A stretch of DNA of 41,629 bases from a virus: IMG/VR virus record IMGVR_UViG_3300025684_000528, positions 1-41,629 of that record, one strand, 5' to 3'. Positions 29,191-37,157 of the stretch are shown piece after piece; the first letter of the stretch is position 1; every line of letters begins with the position of its first letter. The position numbers and the translations under genes were made by a program. The notes beneath the pieces were generated by a model that was not told the DNA's origin, searched no databases, and saw only the letters and a list, made by a program, of their open reading frames with translations.

Positions 29191-29916
29191 ATGTTAAATA
29201 ATATTATACTACAGCATTTTGACGGTGAGTTAAGAGAGCTTGATAAATTGTCTATAGCTAATATTCAAGAATATGCTAAGTTAGTTGGCGCAGATTATAA
29301 ATTAGTAACTGGTAAGCCCTTCAGTAAGTATCTCACCGCTCCTTGTCAAAAGATTCATATGTTAAACGAAGAGTTTGATGGTTATAATGATGTGTTAATG
29401 CTTGACATAGATATGTTTACACCAAAGGGTATGACTATAAACGTATTTGAAGAAGCTGGTATTGGGCTATATGAGGATACTCAACAACGACTGCACCGTG
29501 AATTAGTTGCTAGGTACCCTATGCTTGCAAGCTCTATACATCCTTATTGGGGAGGAGCTATCTATAAGCTTTCGAAAGATATGAGAGTTCAACTTAGATC
29601 AGCACTTACTTATAATACAGCCTGGGTATCAAATTATAATAAGCATAAGTGGTATGAAGATAAAGAAACATCTTGGATGTCAAATTATAATAAACATATG
29701 TGGTATGAGGATGAAGGTATTATACACACACTTGCTGTTAAATCAAATTTTAGACCGCAAGAACCTTATTTAAATGTTAAATGGTGTCAGTGTAGTTTTC
29801 TTCCAAACCCTGAAAAGGCTGGGTTTATCCATATAAGAACTAAAGTGGCTCCAGAAGGTCCAAAGCGTGCAAAGATAGAAAATTACCAAGCATTGGTAGA
29901 TCAAGGTATACTATGA
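29191..29916 (+). CDS. GT-A glycosyltransferase, paralogue 2, with internal duplication
   Basis: 241 residues. DxD is Asp72-Ile-Asp74 (VLMLDIDMFTP); the N-terminus (IILQHFDGELRELDKLSIAN, then EYAKLVGADYKLV) matches its neighbours. YWGGAIYKLSKD is in the place of the acceptor motif. Residues about 145-178 contain two copies of W(V/M)SNYNKH(K/M)WYED, made by a 51-base tandem duplication. Ends overlapping the next start by 4 bases. Confidence 0.78.
   Translation: MLNNIILQHFDGELRELDKLSIANIQEYAKLVGADYKLVTGKPFSKYLTAPCQKIHMLNEEFDGYNDVLMLDIDMFTPKGMTINVFEEAGIGLYEDTQQRLHRELVARYPMLASSIHPYWGGAIYKLSKDMRVQLRSALTYNTAWVSNYNKHKWYEDKETSWMSNYNKHMWYEDEGIIHTLAVKSNFRPQEPYLNVKWCQCSFLPNPEKAGFIHIRTKVAPEGPKRAKIENYQALVDQGIL
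29623..29724 (+). repeat. 51-bp imperfect tandem duplication inside a glycosyltransferase gene
   Basis: Two in-frame units, 29623-29673 and 29674-29724, both reading TGG-(GTA/ATG)-TCA-AAT-TAT-AAT and ending in TGGTATGA(A/G)GAT plus a few codons. The copies differ at several bases, so the event is not very recent. Confidence 0.85.
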
Positions 29917-30701
29917 ATTTAATTTATCAATTTTATAATGGGCAGATACCTTACTATGCTAAAGCAGGTAGTAAAATTATGAAAGCTTATGCAGATAAAA
30001 TTGGCGCTGATTACATAGTTGACTTTAACAAAACAGCTGTTACATCTAACAACTCTAATTATCATAACTGTTTTAGACCAGTGTTTGATACATCATTAGA
30101 TAAGTATGCTAAAATACTATTTTGTGATATGGATGTGTTTCCAGTAGAGACTATTACAGAGAATATATTTGATCAAGAAATAGATAAATTTGGGATAGTA
30201 GAAGAGAGACATCAACCTGAGTTAAGATACGCTGATAACAACAACCCCATATCCGGTAAGAATGATGAACGTTGGGCTAATATAGTTAAGAAATATTATA
30301 GTATCCAATTGCCGAGAGATAATCAAAAGAGACTTAGAGTATTTAATTCAGGGGTAGTTTTATATACAAGAGAAGGTATTAATCTTGCAAGAAGTAATTG
30401 GATTCCTATATCCCAATATGAATCAGCAGTCACTTCATTACATAGATTTTACCATTTAGATCAAAATTATCTTGGCGCTATGCTAGGTCAAAGTACCTTT
30501 ACTGTGATGGATAATAAGTGGAACTCCCAAATACATTTTTTAGGTGATAAGAATAAAAAACCAAGAGATATATTTGATAGTAGAACAGACCAAACAAACT
30601 TTGTTCATATTCAACTGAGAGGCAGGGATAAGTTAGATGATGATAGAATTTATGATATCGTTAACAAACCTATTTTAGAGTGGCGGCATGAAAGAGTATA
30701 A
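29913..30701 (+). CDS. GT-A glycosyltransferase, paralogue 3
   Basis: 262 residues. MNLIYQFYNGQIPYYAKAGS then KAYADKIGADYIVDF aligns with the two preceding genes. DxD is Asp72-Met-Asp74 (ILFCDMDVFP). RVFNSGVVLYTREGI is the NSG-type acceptor motif, and HLDQNYLGAMLG and FVHIQLRGRDK fit the GT8-like end. The three genes probably arose by duplication and then specialised for successive sugars. Overlaps the next gene by 14 bases. Confidence 0.82.
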   Translation: MNLIYQFYNGQIPYYAKAGSKIMKAYADKIGADYIVDFNKTAVTSNNSNYHNCFRPVFDTSLDKYAKILFCDMDVFPVETITENIFDQEIDKFGIVEERHQPELRYADNNNPISGKNDERWANIVKKYYSIQLPRDNQKRLRVFNSGVVLYTREGINLARSNWIPISQYESAVTSLHRFYHLDQNYLGAMLGQSTFTVMDNKWNSQIHFLGDKNKKPRDIFDSRTDQTNFVHIQLRGRDKLDDDRIYDIVNKPILEWRHERV

Positions 30702-31416
30702 ACTTCATTGGTGGGGACGTACAGATCATCCGTATAACGTTGGTCCTCGAAATAATTTTGGGGATATTCTAACACCTTATATCTTTAAACATTTCCAAAT
30801 ACCATTTAAAGAAACTTCCTATGAGGAGAGTGACACTATCAGTATTGGCAGTATAGCCAGATTAGCTAAAGATGGTGATATAGTACTAGGTTCAGGTATT
30901 ATAAGACGCCATGAGAAACTTAATAAAAATGCTATTTGGAAATGCGTAAGGGGCCCACGAACAAGAGATCAAGTCTTGACTTCTGGAGGAGAATGTCCTA
31001 AAATATATGGAGACCCTGCTTTACTACTACCTCTTCTCTGCCCTGAGAGTACAAAGAAATATAAAATAGGGTTAGTACCACACTATCAACATTTAGGTAT
31101 GTGTTATAGATATTCGGACATGCGCATTATTGATGTTAGGGATACTAACCCTCTTAATGTAGCAAAAAAAATAACGGAATGTGAATATATTATTAGTAGC
31201 AGCCTACATGGCATTGTTGCAGCACATGCATACGGTATTCCGGCTGCATGGGTTACCCTTGGAAAACTACACGGTGATGGATCAAAGTTTCACGATTATT
31301 ATGAATCTGTAGGATTAAAAGCTATAGCTTCTACTATAGAGAAACCTATATATTCCACTCCAGATAAAATTAATTTAAACCCACTTATTGAAGTATTTGA
31401 GGAATTGATATATTGA
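30688..31416 (+). CDS. Polysaccharide pyruvyltransferase (ExoV/CsaB-like)
   Basis: 242 residues. NNFGDILTPYIFKHF at the start, GDIVLGSGII, WKCVRGPRTRDQVL, YGDPALLLPLLCPES and ISSSLHGIVAAHAYGIPAAW follow the polysaccharide pyruvyltransferase family in order. Such enzymes add a pyruvate ketal from phosphoenolpyruvate to a sugar, giving it negative charge. The SLHG motif and GDP region are intact, so it is probably active. It sits between a glycosyltransferase and GalE, supporting assembly of an acidic glycan. Confidence 0.88.
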   Translation: MKEYKLHWWGRTDHPYNVGPRNNFGDILTPYIFKHFQIPFKETSYEESDTISIGSIARLAKDGDIVLGSGIIRRHEKLNKNAIWKCVRGPRTRDQVLTSGGECPKIYGDPALLLPLLCPESTKKYKIGLVPHYQHLGMCYRYSDMRIIDVRDTNPLNVAKKITECEYIISSSLHGIVAAHAYGIPAAWVTLGKLHGDGSKFHDYYESVGLKAIASTIEKPIYSTPDKINLNPLIEVFEELIY

Positions 31417-32267
31417 AGTTGTTTGTTACTGGTGCTACTGGGTATATTGGAGCTCATTTTGTAAAAACCGCTGCTGAAGCAGGGCATACAATTGTCGCGA
31501 CTGATTATAATATAAAGCAAAATGACATTGCTAAGTATTGTGATAAATTTATACCTTGGGATATCCGTGATAAAGGATACGTAGCATCTATATATGATAA
31601 AGTAGTACATATTGCTGCATCTACTAAAGTTCCCAATTCAGTAAAAGATCCTTATAACTATTATATGACTAATGTTATCGGAACTAAGAATGTAATTGAT
31701 GCTACTCCAAGTGATCATTTTATTTACTGCTCAACAGGAAGTGCTTTTGAACCACAGAGTAATCCATATGCAGGATCAAAACACGCCGGTGAATTAATAG
31801 CCAAACAGTTTAAAACTAAATGTAGCATTGTAAGGTTTTATAATGTAAGTGGTAACGATGGTATGGCAAAATATGACGATGAGTTTAGCCATCTGATTAG
31901 AAGAGCTGCAGCAGTAGTTAATGGCAAGTTTGACAAGCTATATATTCACGGTACAGATTATAATACAAGAGATGGAACTTGTGTAAGAAACTACACTCAT
32001 GTAAAAGACATTGTAGATTCTTTACTTAGAATAACAGAAAATGAGCCTACTAACGAAATAGATTGCTTAGGATCTCCAGATGGACATTCAGTTAGGGAGG
32101 TTATAGATGCGATGGCTAATGTTTCAAGAGTTAATTTTGAAGTGGTTGAAGGACCTCGCAGAGCTGGTGATATCGCCATATCAACTGTTCCTACTAAATC
32201 TAAATATTTTAAACAAAATAAATCACTAGAAGATATGTGCATTGACGCTATAAAATACGAGGTATAA
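31413..32267 (+). CDS. galE: UDP-glucose 4-epimerase-like NAD-dependent epimerase (TTG start)
   Basis: 284 residues, starting with TTG that overlaps the previous stop (TTGA). LFVTGATGYIGAHFV is the NAD-binding GxxGxxG; YAGSKHAGE holds the catalytic Tyr-x3-Lys; GTDYNTRDGTCVRNYTHVKD and GPRRAGDIA are hallmarks of GalE. It is about 40-50 residues shorter than cellular GalE. It would interconvert UDP-sugars for the glycosyltransferases around it. A related 4-epimerase specificity (for example GlcNAc) is possible. Confidence 0.87.
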   Translation: MKLFVTGATGYIGAHFVKTAAEAGHTIVATDYNIKQNDIAKYCDKFIPWDIRDKGYVASIYDKVVHIAASTKVPNSVKDPYNYYMTNVIGTKNVIDATPSDHFIYCSTGSAFEPQSNPYAGSKHAGELIAKQFKTKCSIVRFYNVSGNDGMAKYDDEFSHLIRRAAAVVNGKFDKLYIHGTDYNTRDGTCVRNYTHVKDIVDSLLRITENEPTNEIDCLGSPDGHSVREVIDAMANVSRVNFEVVEGPRRAGDIAISTVPTKSKYFKQNKSLEDMCIDAIKYEV

Positions 32268-32268
32268 A

Positions 32269-32847
32269 ATGATAAGTTCTGAATTAAGTCATGTAACAAC
32301 TCTTAAAGAGTTTTATAATGAAATTGTAAGACAGCAAACAGAAGCACATGGCAAACATTATTGTGACCATCATGCAGTGATTAAAGATAAAATGAAAGAA
32401 TGTGAGTCTTATATGGAGCTGGGTACTCACCAGGGAGGTACAGCTGCCGCAGCTTTATTAACTAAACCTAAAAAGGTAGTTCTTGTCGATAAAGATATGT
32501 CTAAGTATAAGAAATTTCTTCAGCCTATAGCAGAAGAGTGGTGTATAAAACATAAAATTATCTTAAAAGAATTAGAGCAAGATTCTACTACTATAAAATC
32601 TACAGCAGGTAAAGTAGATTTTCTATTAATTGATAGTTACCACCATTCTCAACACATGAGCAGAGAGCTTATGACCCATCAAGTTAATGTTAAGAAATAT
32701 ATATTAGCTCATGACACTAGTATTATTAATGGTAAACCTAATAGTTCTTTATATGAAACCCTAGTTACTTTTTGTAAGCAATACCCGTTTAAGATAGTTG
32801 AACGGAATGTAGTTGCTGAAGGTTACACCCTACTAAAGAGATTGTAA
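32269..32847 (+). CDS. Class I methyltransferase-like protein (CmcI/TylF type)
   Basis: 192 residues. SYMELGTHQGGTAAAALLTK gives the glycine-rich SAM loop (ELGTHQGG), KVVLVDKDMSK the acidic end of strand 2, and VDFLLIDSYHHSQHMSRELM the core Asp-containing motif used by CmcI-like sugar or hydroxyl methyltransferases. ILAHDTSIINGK also fits. In a glycan cassette it most likely methylates a sugar. It ends one base into the next start codon. Confidence 0.78.
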   Translation: MISSELSHVTTLKEFYNEIVRQQTEAHGKHYCDHHAVIKDKMKECESYMELGTHQGGTAAAALLTKPKKVVLVDKDMSKYKKFLQPIAEEWCIKHKIILKELEQDSTTIKSTAGKVDFLLIDSYHHSQHMSRELMTHQVNVKKYILAHDTSIINGKPNSSLYETLVTFCKQYPFKIVERNVVAEGYTLLKRL

Positions 32848-33539
32848 TGAAAACATACGCTATAGTTATTAAAGACCATGAGATTTCAGAGCATGGATTT
32901 AGCGAGATGTTAGCTAGTTCGTCTAATGTTAATAACACTTTTGAAATAGCTCGTTTTGATGCTATAGTGCCTAATCAAGTAGATGGATTATTAAAAGAAT
33001 ATAATATACAATGGAATTATCCATGGCAAGGAGAGATGATTGATTTTGCTTCAGGTTTAACAAAAAGAGCTTATGTTACTGCTAGACCTAAAGCCCGTAT
33101 AGCAGCTGCTCTATCCCATTATACATTATGGAAAAAAGTATCTGAGATGGAAGAGCCAGTCCTTATACTTGAACATGACGCTTGCTTTAAACATAAATTA
33201 GATCTTAAACCAGATAAATTAATTGGAGATATTATAGGTATTAATAATCCGCTAGGATGTACACGTAAGGCTAGAGTGTATTATCAAAAGATTCTTAATA
33301 ATCAACATATGTTTCAGAAAGCCCCTCATGTAGATAAGGAAAATGTTCCTCAAGGCCTTGCTGGTAACTCTGCATATATAATTAAACCATCAGGGGCTAG
33401 AAAGATGCTACAACTCGTAGATGAATATGGACTCTGGCCTAATGACGCTATTATGTGTAGACAGCTTATTCCAAATCTTTATGTTACACGTAAATTTTTT
33501 ACAACTATACAAAATCTAAAGAGTACTACTACCCAATGA
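32847..33539 (+). CDS. GT25-like glycosyltransferase, copy 1
   Basis: 230 residues. ARIAAALSHYTLWKKVSEME, followed by EPVLILEHDACF with Glu109-His-Asp111, is the SHxxLW/EHD core of GT25 (LPS-type) glycosyltransferases. NSAYIIKPSGARKMLQLV is the family's GxxxYxIxxxGAxK motif. Overlaps its paralogue (33536) by 4 bases. Sugar unknown. Confidence 0.85.
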   Translation: MKTYAIVIKDHEISEHGFSEMLASSSNVNNTFEIARFDAIVPNQVDGLLKEYNIQWNYPWQGEMIDFASGLTKRAYVTARPKARIAAALSHYTLWKKVSEMEEPVLILEHDACFKHKLDLKPDKLIGDIIGINNPLGCTRKARVYYQKILNNQHMFQKAPHVDKENVPQGLAGNSAYIIKPSGARKMLQLVDEYGLWPNDAIMCRQLIPNLYVTRKFFTTIQNLKSTTTQ

Positions 33540-34177
33540 AAAATTATGTTATTACTATGATGACCACATCTCAATCAGTAAAGTCTGCAGAGCGATGTAT
33601 TAAATCTGGCAACCTCAGAGGAGTCTCTATTGATAAATGGGCTGCTACTGTGCCTAATGATCTCCTACCAGGATTATTAGAAGCTTCTGGAATTAAACAA
33701 GAAGGGTTTAAAGAGAAATACTCTCGTTTAGATAATTGTGTAGCCGCATTTTATTCCCACTGGTCTCTATGGCAACACTGTATAGATATACAGCAACCAA
33801 TTACAATATTTGAGCATGACGCAGTTATTATAGATTATATTCCGGTATTGCAACACAATGGGTGTATTAATATTGGAAAGCCGTCTTACGGTAAATATAA
33901 TATACCTCCTATGCTTGGAGTTAATCCTCTCACATCTAAAAGATACTTCCCCGGCGCTCATGCATATCAAATTAACCCAGAGGGTGCACAAAAACTTATT
34001 GATCAATCTAGAGTACATGCAAGACCTACAGATGTATTCTTACATTTAGATACATTTCCGTGGTTACAGGAATATTACCCATGGCCAGTCGAAGCTAGAG
34101 ATACTTTTACAACAATACAAAAAACGGAAGGGTGCTTAGCTAAGCATAGTTATAATGACAGCTACAAAATCATCTAA
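33536..34177 (+). CDS. GT25-like glycosyltransferase, copy 2
   Basis: 213 residues, paralogue of the gene before it. AAFYSHWSLWQHCIDIQQPI then TIFEHDAV (Glu93-His-Asp95) and GAHAYQINPEGAQKLI give the same motifs. The two diverge strongly in the N-terminal and loop regions, so they likely use different acceptors. Overlaps the next gene by 23 bases. Confidence 0.85.
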   Translation: MKNYVITMMTTSQSVKSAERCIKSGNLRGVSIDKWAATVPNDLLPGLLEASGIKQEGFKEKYSRLDNCVAAFYSHWSLWQHCIDIQQPITIFEHDAVIIDYIPVLQHNGCINIGKPSYGKYNIPPMLGVNPLTSKRYFPGAHAYQINPEGAQKLIDQSRVHARPTDVFLHLDTFPWLQEYYPWPVEARDTFTTIQKTEGCLAKHSYNDSYKII

Positions 34178-34790
34178 TCTCTTTATTACAGGATGTGATC
34201 ATAAAACTCAATGGCAATTACCCTGGTTTGTAGAGAATTTTAAAAAGCATAATTCAAAGGCAGAACTACTAATCTTTAATTTTGGGATGACAGAAAATCC
34301 TTTCCCTGATATAAGTGTTAAACATAATAGTCAAGATAAGGGGTGGTTTAAAAAACCCTCAGCTATGATTAAAGCATCTCGTACAGCAGATAAAGTGTGT
34401 TGGTTAGATACAGATTGTGAAGTAAGAACAAACATTGAAGATATATTTCAGTACACAGAGCCTAATAAACTTTGTATGGTAGAGGATGTACCATGGTCTA
34501 AAAGAAGAGGGGAAACTTGGCATAACTCTGGAGTTGTAGCCTTTGAAGGCACTCCTACAATTTTAAATGACTGGGCGACGAGAGTATCTTATTATCCTCA
34601 GGTGGGTGATCAAGAAGTCTTACACAGTATGCTATCTGATCCTTTAACCCGAATAACATATATAAAGGATATACCGAGAGAATATAATACACTCCGTATT
34701 GATCTTCTCGATAACACAGCTCCTAAGAATATAAAAGTAATGCACTGGACTGGTGCAAAAGGTAATGATCATATTAGAGGTTTATTATGA
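34155..34790 (+). CDS. GT-A glycosyltransferase
   Basis: 211 residues. DKVCWLDTDCEVRTNI holds DxD (Asp85-Thr-Asp87), GETWHNSGVVAFEG is the NSG acceptor motif, and QEVLHSML plus NIKVMHWTGAKG (HWxGxKG) match GT8-like ends. It is not clearly a paralogue of the three genes at 28387-30701. The start lies inside the previous gene; no better ATG follows before residue 45. Confidence 0.82.
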   Translation: MTATKSSNLFITGCDHKTQWQLPWFVENFKKHNSKAELLIFNFGMTENPFPDISVKHNSQDKGWFKKPSAMIKASRTADKVCWLDTDCEVRTNIEDIFQYTEPNKLCMVEDVPWSKRRGETWHNSGVVAFEGTPTILNDWATRVSYYPQVGDQEVLHSMLSDPLTRITYIKDIPREYNTLRIDLLDNTAPKNIKVMHWTGAKGNDHIRGLL

Positions 34791-35410
34791 GTAGAGTAGC
34801 ACACATTATAGGTAATGGAGATCAAGCAATTCTTTACAAGCCAGCTAAGGGGTTAAAGATTGCATGCAATCAAGCACCGTTCTCTATAGAGAATCTTTTT
34901 ACATCCTGCATAGTTGATTTTAAGATGTGCGCTGCTTTAACAGAGGGTAGTGTGCAGATTGGAGGTAGTTGGACATTAGGATTTAGACCTAAGATCTGGT
35001 ACGATCAGAATAAAGGTAATTTCAAAATGAAATTTGGACATAAGATTAGAGGATTTTATACTCACATTCCAGAATATACTAGACTATCTCCATCTGAAGG
35101 AACAGGTCAAATGTATACTAATTTTAATTGTGGTCATTTTGCAGCACATTATACTGCTAATCATCTGCAAGCTGATGAGATACACATGTATGGATTTGAC
35201 TCTCTATTCGATATGAACTTAAGAAGCTATACAGATTTTGTACTAAATTCAGACAGAGGGTCTACTAATAATCTTAGGTTATCTGATAAATGGAGACCTA
35301 TATGGAGTGGTATATTTAATGAGTTTAAAGATAAGCAGTTTATCTTATATCATAATCATGATCAGCTTAAGCTCCCCAAATTAGATAATGTTGAAGTTAG
35401 AGTAAAATAA
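34787..35410 (+). CDS. Putative glycan-modifying enzyme (DUF115/MAF-like), last gene of the cassette
   Basis: 207 residues. VAHIIGNGDQAILYKPAKGL then KIACNQAPFSI resembles the nucleotide-binding start of DUF115/sialyltransferase-like proteins (GxGPS-type), and ADEIHMYGFDSLF is the matching strand-Gly-Asp segment. The call is by pattern only. It overlaps the preceding gene by 4 bases, so it belongs to the same transcript. It may be a glycosyltransferase of another fold. Confidence 0.55.
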   Translation: MSRVAHIIGNGDQAILYKPAKGLKIACNQAPFSIENLFTSCIVDFKMCAALTEGSVQIGGSWTLGFRPKIWYDQNKGNFKMKFGHKIRGFYTHIPEYTRLSPSEGTGQMYTNFNCGHFAAHYTANHLQADEIHMYGFDSLFDMNLRSYTDFVLNSDRGSTNNLRLSDKWRPIWSGIFNEFKDKQFILYHNHDQLKLPKLDNVEVRVK

Positions 35411-35413
35411 CAG

Positions 35414-35442
35414 TTGCACTTTGTTTCTTTTGAGACTATAAC
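35414..35442 (+). promoter_or_regulatory. Early-type promoter, likely leaderless transcript
   Basis: TTGCAC (35414-35419), 17-base spacer, TATAAC (35437-35442), preceded by AAATAACAG. The start expected 7 bases later falls on the ATG at 35449. Confidence 0.8.
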
Positions 35443-35448
35443 TACAGT

Positions 35449-35817
35449 ATGATAGTTGAATTTGAATCTCGATTTGCTAAAAGTAAGCAAGAGTTAATCT
35501 GTAAGCTAATAGCGTTTGGTCAGTCAAAGTTATTTCCACTTGAAGACGATGTTTATATAAATATCAGTGCTATGCGCAAACAAGGAGTATGTGGCGATTG
35601 CATGTACGAAGACGATAACGAATTTAGTATTCGTCTCGACAAATCTTTAACCCCTGACAATTTAATAACTACTGTATTACATGAGTTAGTTCACGTCAGT
35701 CAATACCTTAGGGGAATGGTTATGGTAAATGACTTACCTTATGAAGAACGTCCACATGAGATAGAAGCTCATAGCATGGAGAAACAACTAACGGAGGCTT
35801 TCTATGGCCAGTCCTGA
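35449..35817 (+). CDS. SprT-like zinc metalloprotease-type protein
   Basis: 122 residues. ITTVLHELVHVSQYLRG has the HExxH zinc motif (His78, Glu79, His82), and LPYEERPHEIEAHSMEKQL offers a third ligand (Glu104 or Glu106) as in phage SprT-like proteins. A Cys pair (GVCGDCMYE, Cys48/Cys51) is also present. The substrate is unknown. The first codon lies at the predicted transcription start, so the mRNA may be leaderless. Overlaps the next gene by 14 bases. Confidence 0.8.
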   Translation: MIVEFESRFAKSKQELICKLIAFGQSKLFPLEDDVYINISAMRKQGVCGDCMYEDDNEFSIRLDKSLTPDNLITTVLHELVHVSQYLRGMVMVNDLPYEERPHEIEAHSMEKQLTEAFYGQS

Positions 35818-36100
35818 AGATGAAAACTTTGATAAGCATTGCAGTGATGTTATAGATGATAATATTAATATGTCAGTACCTTGGTACCTTATAGCTGCTT
35901 ATGCTTATTATGTAGAAGATCGTCCTCTTCTATCAGATAGCTATTTTGATAGATTAGCAAAACAGATGCTAAGTCAATGGGATAATATAGAACACATGCA
36001 TAAGCATCATATAAGTAAAGATATGTTAGAAGCGGGTACATTTTTAGGTGAGTATCCGAGTAGAGTAGAGCATGCACTTCAAGACTTAAGAGGTAAGTAA
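35804..36100 (+). CDS. Conserved marine phage protein, unknown
   Basis: 98 residues. NINMSVPWYLIAAYAYYVED then RPLLSDSYFDRLAKQMLSQW and NIEHMHKHHISKDMLEAGT is a pattern I recall from cyanophages; the YYVEDxPxLSDxxFDxL part resembles the N-terminal (Ia-like) region of NAD-dependent DNA ligases. Only that small segment is present. Function unknown. AGGC precedes ATG inside the metalloprotease gene. Confidence 0.72.
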   Translation: MASPEDENFDKHCSDVIDDNINMSVPWYLIAAYAYYVEDRPLLSDSYFDRLAKQMLSQWDNIEHMHKHHISKDMLEAGTFLGEYPSRVEHALQDLRGK

Positions 36101-36192
36101 TGGCAGATTCAGACGACCCTTGTGATGGTATTACTCCTAACAACTTAACAGGGTGGACTAAACGCGACAATTATAGAGATGAAAAAAAGTGA
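36100..36192 (+). CDS. Very small hypothetical protein (30 aa)
   Basis: 30 codons from ATG 36100 (overlapping the previous stop, AGAGG before it) to TGA 36190-36192. MADSDDPCDGITPNNLTGWT then KRDNYRDEKK is polar with one Cys. The coupling and ribosome-binding site make translation plausible, but the size leaves doubt. It ends 20 bases before the next promoter. Confidence 0.45.
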   Translation: MADSDDPCDGITPNNLTGWTKRDNYRDEKK

Positions 36193-36212
36193 CGTTAAAC
36201 TGAAAATAACAG

Positions 36213-36241
36213 TTGCACTTCATTTCATTTGGGTATATATT
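36213..36241 (+). promoter_or_regulatory. Early-type promoter
   Basis: TTGCAC (36213-36218), 17-base spacer, TATATT (36236-36241). Downstream ATGTATGATAAGGAGAGATG is nearly the same as at promoter 6035, so the whole promoter-plus-leader is repeated. Confidence 0.83.
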
Positions 36242-36265
36242 AAATGTATGATAAGGAGAGATGAT

Positions 36266-36466
36266 ATGAGAGATTCAAGCTTTGTAACTGCATTTAGTAA
36301 AGCCGCTAATAACTATGTTAACCAGACTAAAGATGGAACAGTTATATGGAACTACGTGGAGTCAGATTTGGCTTTAGATGGTTGGATGGATGTGTTAGGT
36401 GAAAACTTTAATTCTTGGTTCGACGATATGGTTGATCAATTCTTAGCTGCTAAGGAGACGGTGTAA
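36266..36466 (+). CDS. Small acidic hypothetical protein (66 aa)
   Basis: 66 residues from ATG 36266 with AAGGAG before it; the longer frame would begin before the promoter. MRDSSFVTAFSKAANNYVNQ then WNYVESDLALDGWMDVLGEN is Trp-rich and acidic, like small early phage proteins. Stop overlaps the next ATG by one base. Unknown. Confidence 0.65.
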   Translation: MRDSSFVTAFSKAANNYVNQTKDGTVIWNYVESDLALDGWMDVLGENFNSWFDDMVDQFLAAKETV

Positions 36467-36705
36467 TGAACTCAAATACTCGTATGATAGATAATATGCT
36501 CATTGAAGAACAAATTCGTTATGTTCATCCTGAGTCAACACATGGTGAGCAATGGGATATGGTCCGGCAGGATATGAGCCAATGGGCTCTTCAAGCTGGT
36601 TTCAGCGTCATGGATGATTACCAATATAAAGATATCGTTAAGGATTATGCAGAAGCTCGTGGTTGGACTCAAGAAGGGTTTACAGGGATGGAGATTATCC
36701 GATGA
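36466..36705 (+). CDS. Small hypothetical protein (79 aa)
   Basis: 79 residues; starts on the last base of the preceding stop, with AAGGAGA before. MNSNTRMIDNMLIEEQIRYV then EQWDMVRQDMSQWALQAGFS is helical and acidic. It overlaps the glycine-zipper gene by 4 bases. No family recognised; second gene of an early unit. Confidence 0.65.
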   Translation: MNSNTRMIDNMLIEEQIRYVHPESTHGEQWDMVRQDMSQWALQAGFSVMDDYQYKDIVKDYAEARGWTQEGFTGMEIIR

Positions 36706-37157
36706 AATATTTAATCGCAAGCGCGGCTATCTTAGCAGCAAGTGCAGCATCTGCAGAAATTACAAGCGTAAAAGTGTTTGATCATACTAAAGTTGTAACT
36801 CAGTCTGTACCTGTGACGGAAACTCGTTGTAGTGAAGTAAGAGTTCCTATTTACGAAACTGTTACTCGTCAAGGAAATGCTGCTGAAGGGGCATTGCTTG
36901 GTATGATTATTGGTGGTATTAGCGGTAAAGTTATTTCTGGTAAAGATAATGGTGCTGCTGCTGGTGCAGTTATTGGAGGCTTGATTGGAGCAGATAAAGG
37001 ATCTACACAAACAGAGCAACGAATTATAGGATATAATATCGAACAGCAATGTAATAATGTTAGTGTGTATCAAAATTCTAATGTAGAAGTGTATAGTCAT
37101 TCTACTATTAGATTTTATCTAGATGGAAAACGGTATGTAGTGCCGTTTCAGAAATGA
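36702..37157 (+). CDS. Exported glycine-zipper protein (17-kDa antigen / SlyB-like)
   Basis: 151 residues from ATG 36702; a longer in-frame ORF upstream is rejected because this start gives a signal peptide (MKYLIASAAILAASAASA, then EITSVKV). Residues about 65-105 (ALLGMIIGGISGKVISGKDN, then GAAAGAVIGGLIGADKGS) are two Gly-zipper membrane hairpins as in 17-kDa surface antigens. No lipobox Cys is present, unlike most of that family. The C-terminus has a Cys (EQQCNNVSV). It probably inserts in the outer membrane or periplasmic face. It sits in an early unit, so it may change the envelope soon after infection. Confidence 0.75.
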   Translation: MKYLIASAAILAASAASAEITSVKVFDHTKVVTQSVPVTETRCSEVRVPIYETVTRQGNAAEGALLGMIIGGISGKVISGKDNGAAAGAVIGGLIGADKGSTQTEQRIIGYNIEQQCNNVSVYQNSNVEVYSHSTIRFYLDGKRYVVPFQK

